The notes beneath the pieces are model-generated. The model had not been told where the DNA came from, made no database searches, and worked only from the letters and a program-made list of their open reading frames with translations. Position numbers and translations under genes: made by a program. Below are positions 1-3,589 of a stretch of DNA of 6,261 bases, one piece after another (position 1 is the first letter of the stretch; every line of letters begins with the position of its first letter). This DNA is from Candidatus Acidiferrales bacterium (GTDB taxonomy: Bacteria > Acidobacteriota > Terriglobia > Acidiferrales > UBA7541): the NCBI GenBank assembly GCA_955651735.1, contig CATPAM010000399.1, positions 1 through 6,261 on the forward strand, given 5' to 3'.

Positions 1-397
1 ACCTGTCGGCCAAATCCTCCAGATTCAGTGTAGGGATGGCGGCGTCAAGGATGGGTTTTCCCGCCGGGGCGAAGATCACTTTGGCGGACGTTTCACGCGC
101 AACACGCGCGGCGAAGTCGGGCGCTGCGCCGTCATCAATGGGGACGGCAACGGCGCCGCGGAGGAGGCAGCCCCAGAAGGCGGCCATCCACTCCGCGCTG
201 TTCGGGCCGCAAAGGAGAACGCGGTCTCCAGTGCGAACGCCGCGCTCCTTAAGTTCGCGTCCGCAGAGAAACGAGATTTGCGCTAGCTTGGCGTAAGTCC
301 ACGATTCGCGGCGATAGCCGCGGCGCTGCACGACGGCGATGTCGCGCGAGTAGGTGTGGAAATCGTCAAACAGCGAGAGGAGGTTAGATCGCGGCAT
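1..397 (-). CDS. AMP-dependent acyl-CoA synthetase/ligase, N-terminal part (cut by window edge)
   Basis: Read on the minus strand from an ATG at 397-395, the frame stays open for 132 codons to the left edge, so only the N-terminus is present. The translation begins MPRSNLLSLFDDFHTYSRD. It shows the N-terminal landmarks of the ANL (adenylate-forming) superfamily: a WTYAKL segment near residue 35, a GVRTGDRVLL segment near 55-65, then NSAEWMAAFWGCLLRGAVA leading into a VPID segment. Family knowledge: these enzymes activate a carboxylic acid, often a fatty acid, to an acyl-adenylate and pass it to CoA or a carrier protein. The ATP-binding and Gly-rich motifs lie outside the window, so the substrate cannot be judged. 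The next upstream in-frame stop is 16 codons before the ATG with no other start between, so the start is well supported, although its Shine-Dalgarno (AAGG-like) is weak and far. It is divergent from hpnH. Confidence 0.85.
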   Translation of the reverse strand, partial: MPRSNLLSLFDDFHTYSRDIAVVQRRGYRRESWTYAKLAQISFLCGRELKERGVRTGDRVLLCGPNSAEWMAAFWGCLLRGAVAVPIDDGAAPDFAARVARETSAKVIFAPAGKPILDAAIPTLNLEDLADR

Positions 398-453
398 TGA
401 CTTTGCGTGCGCCTTGGAGAAGTCTACGCCTTTGTTCGCAGCTTATGGCCAAA

Positions 454-468
454 GGCACGCGACGTGCC
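454..468. promoter_or_regulatory. Perfect inverted repeat in the divergent promoter region
   Basis: GGCACG, a 3-nt spacer CGA, then CGTGCC form a perfect 6-bp-arm palindrome. It lies in the 198-bp gap between the divergent acyl-CoA synthetase (start at 397) and hpnH (start at 596). The spacing suits a dimeric regulator, but no factor can be named, and short GC-rich palindromes also arise by chance in such DNA. Confidence 0.3.
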
Positions 469-529
469 AGTCAGGAACGTTGCAATCATCCGCCGAAAAC
501 CAGTGGCGGCGAATTGCGGCAGAGTCGGT

Positions 530-535
530 TACAAT
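530..535 (+). promoter_or_regulatory. Candidate -10 element for hpnH
   Basis: TACAAT matches the sigma70 -10 consensus at five of six positions and lies about 60 nt upstream of the hpnH start, which would put transcription start near 542. No good -35 hexamer lies 16-18 nt upstream (that DNA reads GGCGGCGAA-like), so the promoter may be activator-dependent or the match may be fortuitous. Confidence 0.4.
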
Positions 536-595
536 AGGAAGGCTGGGGGGGCCGGTCGCATTATTCCCCTGTCAATTTGGAGATAAGCAGACGCA

Positions 596-1726
596 ATGCC
601 CGTACCGATATCACAAGCTTGGACGGTCGCCACCTATGTGCTGAAGCAGAAGCTGCTGGGGCGGAAGCGCTACCCGTTCGTGTTGATGCTGGAGCCGCTG
701 TTTCGCTGCAACCTGGCGTGCGCGGGCTGCGGCAAGATTCAGTATCCACCACACATCCTGAAGAAGGAATTGACGCCCGAGGAGTGCTTCAAGGCCGTCG
801 ATGAGTGCGGGACGCCGATGGTTTCGATTCCTGGCGGCGAGCCCCTGATGCACTCGCAGATCGACAAGATTGTCGAAGGCCTTGTCGCGCGCAAGAAATA
901 CATTTATCTGTGCACCAACGCGCTGTTGCTGAAGGAAAAGCTCGATTTATTCAAGCCCAGCAAGTATCTGACGTTTTCCGTGCACATGGATGGGCAGCGC
1001 GAGCACCACGATTTTTCGGTGTGCCGCGAGGGCGGCTACGATCTGGCGATGGAAGGCATCCGGGAAGCAGTCCAGCGCGGATTCCGCGTGACCACCAACA
1101 CCACACTTTTCGATGGCGCCGACCCCAACAGCGTACGCGCGTTTTTCGACGAAATGATGGAGCTGGGCGTCGAGGGCATGATGCTCTCGCCCGGCTATTC
1201 GTACGACAAGGCGCCGGACCAGAAGCATTTCCTGGGGCGCGCTCGCACGCGCCGACTGTTCCGCGCGATTCTGTCGAATCGCAAGAAGAATTGGCAGTTC
1301 AACCAATCGCCGTTGTTCCTGGAATTTCTGATGGGCAAGCAGCAGTACCCCTGTACGCCCTGGGGCATGCCCACGTACAACATTTTCGGCTGGCAAAAGC
1401 CCTGTTATTTGCTGCAGGACGGCTACGCGGACACGTTCCAGGAAATGCTGGACAGCGTGGAATGGCAGAATTACGGCACGGAATCGGGTAATCCCAAGTG
1501 CGCCAACTGCATGGTGCACAGCGGCTACGAAGCCAGCGCCGTCGACCACACGTTCGGTGGATTGCGCGGACTCTGGGCCGCCGCCAAGGCAACTTTTTCA
1601 GGCAGCTACAAGGATCCGGACGCGTTGGCCCTGCTAAACGAGCCGGCAAAGCCGGTGCACACCTACAATCCGCTGGTGCAGATTAATTCCAGCGGCAAGA
1701 CGCAGCTCGAGGAGACGCGTGCGTGA
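596..1726 (+). CDS. hpnH: Adenosylhopane synthase HpnH (radical SAM)
   Basis: The 376-aa product matches HpnH in length and character. HpnH adds the 5'-deoxyadenosyl radical from SAM to diploptene to give adenosylhopane, the first step from C30 hopenes to C35 bacteriohopanepolyols. The radical-SAM CxxxCxxC motif is C38-C42-C45 ([10 protein letters not shown]), ligating the [4Fe-4S] cluster. The SAM-contacting GGEP follows at residues 80-83. Cys106 (YLCTN) falls exactly at the position reported for HpnH as the hydrogen donor that sets product stereochemistry. The C-terminal part carries C253, C270 and a CANC at 302-305 in the HpnH-type C-terminal region. ATG 596 is preceded by GGAG at 579-582, a somewhat long 13-nt spacing; starting here leaves the usual short leader before the [11 protein letters not shown] core. 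The stop overlaps the next gene by 4 nt. The protein is expected at the cytoplasmic face of the membrane, where its hopene substrate resides. No truncation is seen. Confidence 0.95.
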   Translation: MPVPISQAWTVATYVLKQKLLGRKRYPFVLMLEPLFRCNLACAGCGKIQYPPHILKKELTPEECFKAVDECGTPMVSIPGGEPLMHSQIDKIVEGLVARKKYIYLCTNALLLKEKLDLFKPSKYLTFSVHMDGQREHHDFSVCREGGYDLAMEGIREAVQRGFRVTTNTTLFDGADPNSVRAFFDEMMELGVEGMMLSPGYSYDKAPDQKHFLGRARTRRLFRAILSNRKKNWQFNQSPLFLEFLMGKQQYPCTPWGMPTYNIFGWQKPCYLLQDGYADTFQEMLDSVEWQNYGTESGNPKCANCMVHSGYEASAVDHTFGGLRGLWAAAKATFSGSYKDPDALALLNEPAKPVHTYNPLVQINSSGKTQLEETRA

Positions 1727-2169
1727 GCGCCCCGACGCATGCCGCCCGGCACGGCGCGGCAAACGCAGCCCTCGACCCAGAAACGCTTGAAGTCGCGCCG
1801 GGAACAGTCCACCAGAGCGTGGAAGGTTGGGTGCCGCATCTCGCAACGGAGACCGAGCTCCGCGAAGCGTTGGAAAAAGCGTTCGATTACCGCGGCGACG
1901 TGGCCATCACAAAGAAAGATGGCAGCAAGATCGACGGTTATATTTTCGACCGCGTGACCGGTACCAGCCTCGAAAGCTCCTATGTGCGGATTTTGCCACG
2001 CGATTCCAACCAACGCGTAAAAATTTCGTATGCCGAAATCGCGGCACTCGCGTTTTCGGGCCGCGATCCAGCCGCAGGCAAGAGCTGGGAAGCGTGGGTG
2101 CGTAAATACTGGGAGAAAAAGTCTGCCGGAGAGGGCAATTTGACCCTTCAGCCGGAGTCCCTCGAGTAA
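1723..2169 (+). CDS. Conserved-looking hypothetical protein translationally coupled to hpnH
   Basis: I do not recognise this 148-aa protein. The GTG start at 1723 overlaps the hpnH stop (GTGA) and has an excellent Shine-Dalgarno, GAGGAG at 1709-1714, 8 nt upstream, so coupled translation is likely. Residues 1-35 are Ala-rich and low in complexity. Residues 43-112 look like a compact beta-rich fold: a short helix ([12 protein letters not shown], 43-54), then [19 protein letters not shown] (55-73), a strand around SYVRIL (86-91) and [16 protein letters not shown] (98-113). This pattern of strand, KDG turn and strand loosely recalls Sm-like small barrels such as Rof, but that is a guess. Residues 119-133 ([15 protein letters not shown]) form a Trp-rich basic amphipathic helix that could touch a membrane or partner. 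There is no signal peptide, transmembrane span or Cys cluster. The context suggests an accessory to HpnH or hopanoid modification, which is inference only. Confidence 0.85.
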   Translation: MSAPTHAARHGAANAALDPETLEVAPGTVHQSVEGWVPHLATETELREALEKAFDYRGDVAITKKDGSKIDGYIFDRVTGTSLESSYVRILPRDSNQRVKISYAEIAALAFSGRDPAAGKSWEAWVRKYWEKKSAGEGNLTLQPESLE

Positions 2170-2227
2170 GTGGTGCGCCCCGTTTTCCTCCGCCCGAACA
2201 TCCCCAAATCTATCTGTAAGCCCATCA

Positions 2228-2244
2228 TTGTAAACGGTTTACAA
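2228..2244. promoter_or_regulatory. Perfect 17-nt palindrome, operator-like
   Basis: TTGTAAAC, a central G, then GTTTACAA form an exact 8-bp-arm inverted repeat. With a one-base centre it cannot form a useful RNA hairpin, so it is better read as a binding site for a dimeric protein. The A/T-rich flanks around a central CGG-like core resemble LacI-family operators in general form, but no specific regulator can be named. It ends 35 nt upstream of the -35 box at 2280, a position suited to a regulator of the downstream promoter. Confidence 0.5.
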
Positions 2245-2279
2245 CTATAGCCGACTGCCGATCCTCGCTCCTTAGCGCG

Positions 2280-2308
2280 TGGACAAACCGCCGTTTTCGT
2301 GTTATGCT
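2280..2308 (+). promoter_or_regulatory. sigma70-type promoter upstream of csp
   Basis: TGGACA (2280-2285, five of six to consensus), a 17-nt spacer and TATGCT (2303-2308, four of six) form a good promoter match with ideal spacing. Transcription would start near 2315, giving a leader of about 180 nt before the csp start codon. Long leaders are typical of cold-shock genes. Confidence 0.6.
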
Positions 2309-2314
2309 TCGAGC

Positions 2315-2388
2315 CAGCGTTTGTTGCTCTTGTATTACCTTTTGACTCGTTCAGGGGGCTGCAAGGACAAACTTTGCGGCCTTTTTTT
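2315..2388 (+). ncRNA. Candidate small RNA or attenuated csp leader transcript
   Basis: A promoter ending at 2308 and an intrinsic terminator ending at 2388 delimit a transcript of about 75 nt that encodes no credible peptide. It could be a free small RNA, or the short product of premature termination in the csp leader. The start is inferred from the promoter position and the end from the T-run. I cannot tell the two roles apart, and I find no strong antiterminator pairing by eye. Confidence 0.35.
2357..2388 (+). terminator. Intrinsic terminator inside the csp leader
   Basis: Arms GGCTGCAAGG (2357-2366) and CTTTGCGGCC (2372-2381) pair along all ten positions, eight Watson-Crick and two G-U, around the loop ACAAA. 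Seven T residues follow at once (2382-2388). This is the clearest rho-independent terminator in the window. It lies about 110 nt before the csp start codon, downstream of the csp promoter candidate, so it must be bypassed for csp to be expressed from that promoter. Confidence 0.65.
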
Positions 2389-2496
2389 GCGGGCGGGAGG
2401 ATGTCACGGCGCTTGGGAGACCGAGGCGTTTGCTGCTTAGTCGACCAAGAAACGGACCAAGAGAAGCAATGCAATTCCAACTCGAGGTCGGCAGCA

Positions 2497-2703
2497 GTGT
2501 CAAAGGAACAAGGAACAGTGAAGTGGTTCAATGCTTCGAAGGGTTATGGTTTCATCCAGCGGCAAACCGGGGAAGACGTTTTCGTGCACTTCTCCGCGAT
2601 CATGATGGATGGGTATAAGTCACTGAACGAGGGGCAAGCTGTTGAATTTGAACTGAAAAAGGGTCCCAAGGGCCTTCAGGCGGAGAACGTCACCGGTCTC
2701 TAG
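2497..2703 (+). CDS. csp: Cold-shock protein (CspA family)
   Basis: A single cold-shock domain of 68 aa, the normal family size. Residues 6-20 are [15 protein letters not shown], containing RNP1 (KGYGFI), and RNP2 follows as VFVHF at 28-32. The protein ends in LQAENVTGL as usual for the family. Such five-stranded OB-fold proteins bind single-stranded RNA and DNA, act as RNA chaperones, and in some bacteria as transcription antiterminators. The start is GTG at 2497, with GAGG at 2484-2487 nine nt upstream; it gives the family-typical N-terminus (M)[10 protein letters not shown]. An in-frame ATG at 2401 would add 32 unconserved residues, and its purine-rich GGAGG abuts the ATG with no spacer, so it is rejected. 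The gene sits behind a promoter and an internal terminator, suggesting control by attenuation. A Tudor/H1-like gene follows after 88 bp. Confidence 0.93.
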   Translation: MSKEQGTVKWFNASKGYGFIQRQTGEDVFVHFSAIMMDGYKSLNEGQAVEFELKKGPKGLQAENVTGL

Positions 2704-2713
2704 CCTGTAAATT

Positions 2714-2731
2714 GGGGTGCTTCGGCTCCCC
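2714..2731 (+). other. UUCG-loop hairpin after csp
   Basis: GGGGTGC, TTCG, GCTCCCC form a 7-position stem with one T-T mismatch, capped by the very stable UUCG tetraloop. The first arm could also pair with GCACCC at 2739-2744. No T-run follows, so it is more likely a 3'-end stabiliser or weak pause than a full terminator; read-through into the next gene is plausible. Confidence 0.35.
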
Positions 2732-2791
2732 GGCCAGGGCACCCACCAAGAAAGTTTATTCCGCGGCGAGTGAGTGATCCAGGAGGACGTT

Positions 2792-3058
2792 GTGCAAGCA
2801 ATGCAAGAAGGACAGACAATCAAGCATGATGTGTACGGCCTTGGAATCGTGACAGCATCCGACCAGGAGCGTACCTCGGTTGATTTTGATGATCACGGGC
2901 CGAAGCTCTTCGTCACCAGCATGATGACGGCTGAGCTCATCGGCGAAGCCCCGGCCACGCCGCCGAAAACCAAGAGGCGCCGCAAAGCATCTACGGCCGC
3001 AAAAGCCGCCAAGGCTGCCAAGAAAGTTGCTGCCGCCGCTGCCACCAGCCGTTCGTAG
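2792..3058 (+). CDS. Small Tudor/SH3-like protein with histone-H1-like basic tail
   Basis: This 88-aa protein has two parts. Residues 7-50 (for example IKHDVYGLGIVTA at 10-22, then TSVDFDDHGPKLF at 28-40) follow the pattern of a short SH3/Tudor-like barrel: a hydrophobic entry, YGxGxV, then VxF and GxKxL. This is the pattern of the C-terminal domain of UvrD/PcrA helicases and CarD-like segments that contact RNA polymerase or nucleic acid. Residues 53-88 are a low-complexity Pro/Lys/Arg/Ala tail with a KTKRRRK patch (59-65) and AAKAAKAAKK repeats (69-78), like bacterial H1-type tails that bind DNA. The GTG start at 2792 is set by a perfect AGGAGG at 2781-2786, 5 nt upstream; the ATG at 2801 is too far from it. 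It probably shares a transcript with csp. The domain assignment rests on pattern, not alignment, and the exact function is unknown. Confidence 0.75.
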   Translation: MQAMQEGQTIKHDVYGLGIVTASDQERTSVDFDDHGPKLFVTSMMTAELIGEAPATPPKTKRRRKASTAAKAAKAAKKVAAAAATSRS

Positions 3059-3089
3059 TATCTCCCCCTGCCTTTCGAACGATTCCCCG

Positions 3090-3110
3090 CGCCCCTGTGG
3101 CGTAGGGGTG
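3090..3110 (+). other. Weak hairpin after the H1-like gene
   Basis: CGCCCCT and AGGGGTG pair over seven positions (one G-U) around a 7-nt loop, starting 32 nt after the stop codon. No T-run follows, so a terminator role is uncertain. Confidence 0.25.
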
Positions 3111-3178
3111 TGTCTGCAAAGCACGCGCAAATGGCCTTCGCGGTTTTGTGTTAAGTTTGTCGCGCTGAGATTTGTCGC

Positions 3179-3385
3179 ATGAAACGCGCACTCATGATCA
3201 TCGGTGTTGTGCTCATTTTTTTTTTTATTGATGCCGTTTAGAATGAGATCTACACCTACCATCAGCAACAGCAAGTCGCGAACGTCGGCCCGTTTCAGGC
3301 CACGGTCGACGAAGAAAAGACTGCGCAGATTCCCGTTGCCGCAACGATTACTCGGCCAAACATCACAAGGGCTTTAACCACGTGA
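3179..3385 (+). pseudogene. Remnant of a small membrane protein gene with in-frame TAG
   Basis: ATG at 3179 opens MKRALMIIGVVLIFFFIDAV, a hydrophobic N-terminal helix, and hits TAG at 3239. The same frame then resumes as NEIYTYHQQQQVANVGPFQ and ATVDEEKTAQIPVAATI before degenerating and stopping at 3383. The layout, a hydrophobic helix, a YTY/Q-V stretch, then GPxQATxxEKTxxxP, is what I recall of a family of roughly 60-80-residue membrane proteins common in soil bacteria. Their normal second hydrophobic helix is absent here. A run of eleven T (3216-3226) gives three Phe in the helix. The single nonsense codon plus loss of the C-terminus points to decay. The family name is not certain, and no ribosome-binding site is obvious. 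A sequencing error at the TAG would not restore the missing end. Confidence 0.6.
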
Positions 3386-3453
3386 TTCCGACCGTGCTGC
3401 GCGGCGGCCGAGCCGTGCCGTTCACGGACTGGTCGACCGTCGGCCTAAAATAG
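3346..3453 (+). pseudogene. Second coding-like fragment in another frame
   Basis: In the frame shifted from the preceding remnant, the DNA reads DYSAKHHKGFNHVIPTVLRG, then GRAVPFTDWSTVGLK and TAG at 3451. The composition and clean ending look like the C-terminus of a real soluble protein, not noise, yet no start codon or upstream coding exists in this frame. It may be the tail of a gene lost by deletion that joined it to the membrane-protein remnant near 3340. I do not recognise the family. Confidence 0.35.
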
Positions 3454-3492
3454 GCAGCTGCGCCCGCAACCCTGCAAACGCGCGCTCGTTCG

Positions 3493-3522
3493 TTGACTCG
3501 CTTTTCCGTCCCGCACTAAGAT
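3493..3522 (+). promoter_or_regulatory. sigma70-type promoter for the S9 peptidase
   Basis: TTGACT (3493-3498), an 18-nt spacer and TAAGAT (3517-3522) give five of six and four of six matches to consensus, including the key first two and last two -10 positions. The start site would be near 3529, about 60 nt before the ATG at 3590. The 3454-3589 gap holds nothing else except the strong ribosome-binding site AGGGGGG at 3577-3583. Confidence 0.55.
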
Positions 3523-3589
3523 GGCCCGTCACATTTGGGCAGTCAGTAGCTGTCAATGCAGAGATGCCAGCCATTTAGGGGGGACGATC

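Larger units (their letters stand above)
2170..2496 (+). other. Intergenic region / csp upstream regulatory region
   Basis: This 327-bp stretch carries no convincing gene. It holds, in order, a 17-nt perfect palindrome (2228-2244), a sigma70-like promoter (2280-2308), an intrinsic-terminator hairpin with a T7 run (2357-2388) and the csp ribosome-binding site (GAGG, 2484-2487). I see no terminator for the hpnH operon between 2170 and 2280. Confidence 0.7.

Noticed and set aside
36..296. 86-codon plus-strand frame at the left edge
   Set aside because: Antisense to the acyl-CoA synthetase N-terminus, whose minus-strand translation carries clear family motifs.
805..1491. 228-codon plus-strand frame overlapping hpnH
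   Set aside because: Out-of-frame shadow of hpnH, Arg/Ala-rich, with no domain or suitable ribosome-binding site.
947..1549. 200-codon open frame on the minus strand inside hpnH
   Set aside because: Lies wholly antisense to a confidently identified gene; such long antisense frames are expected in GC-rich coding DNA, and the translation shows no recognisable domain.
2304..2345. Short Cys-rich leader peptide (13 codons) from ATG 2304
   Set aside because: Its ATG lies within the -10 box, upstream of the predicted transcription start, and it has no ribosome-binding site.
2469..2618. Overlapping 49-codon frame from ATG 2469 with GAGAAG upstream
   Set aside because: Out of frame with csp and mostly inside it; the peptide looks like a shadow. 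A translated upstream frame affecting csp remains possible but unsupported.
2401..2703. Longer csp product starting at ATG 2401 (100 aa)
   Set aside because: The added 32 residues are not part of the cold-shock fold and the GGAGG abuts the ATG with no spacer, while GTG 2497 has a well-placed GAGG and gives the family-typical length.
2774..2791. Upstream GTG start for the H1-like gene
   Set aside because: It would place the perfect AGGAGG inside the coding region; GTG 2792 is correctly spaced from it.
2996..3035. GCC/AAG-rich direct repeats as a possible repeat element
   Set aside because: They encode the Ala/Lys tail of the H1-like protein and are ordinary low-complexity coding sequence.
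3521..3589. Longer N-terminus for the S9 peptidase from ATG 3521
   Set aside because: It begins inside the predicted -10 element and would bury the signal peptide behind 23 hydrophilic residues; ATG 3590 has a strong ribosome-binding site.
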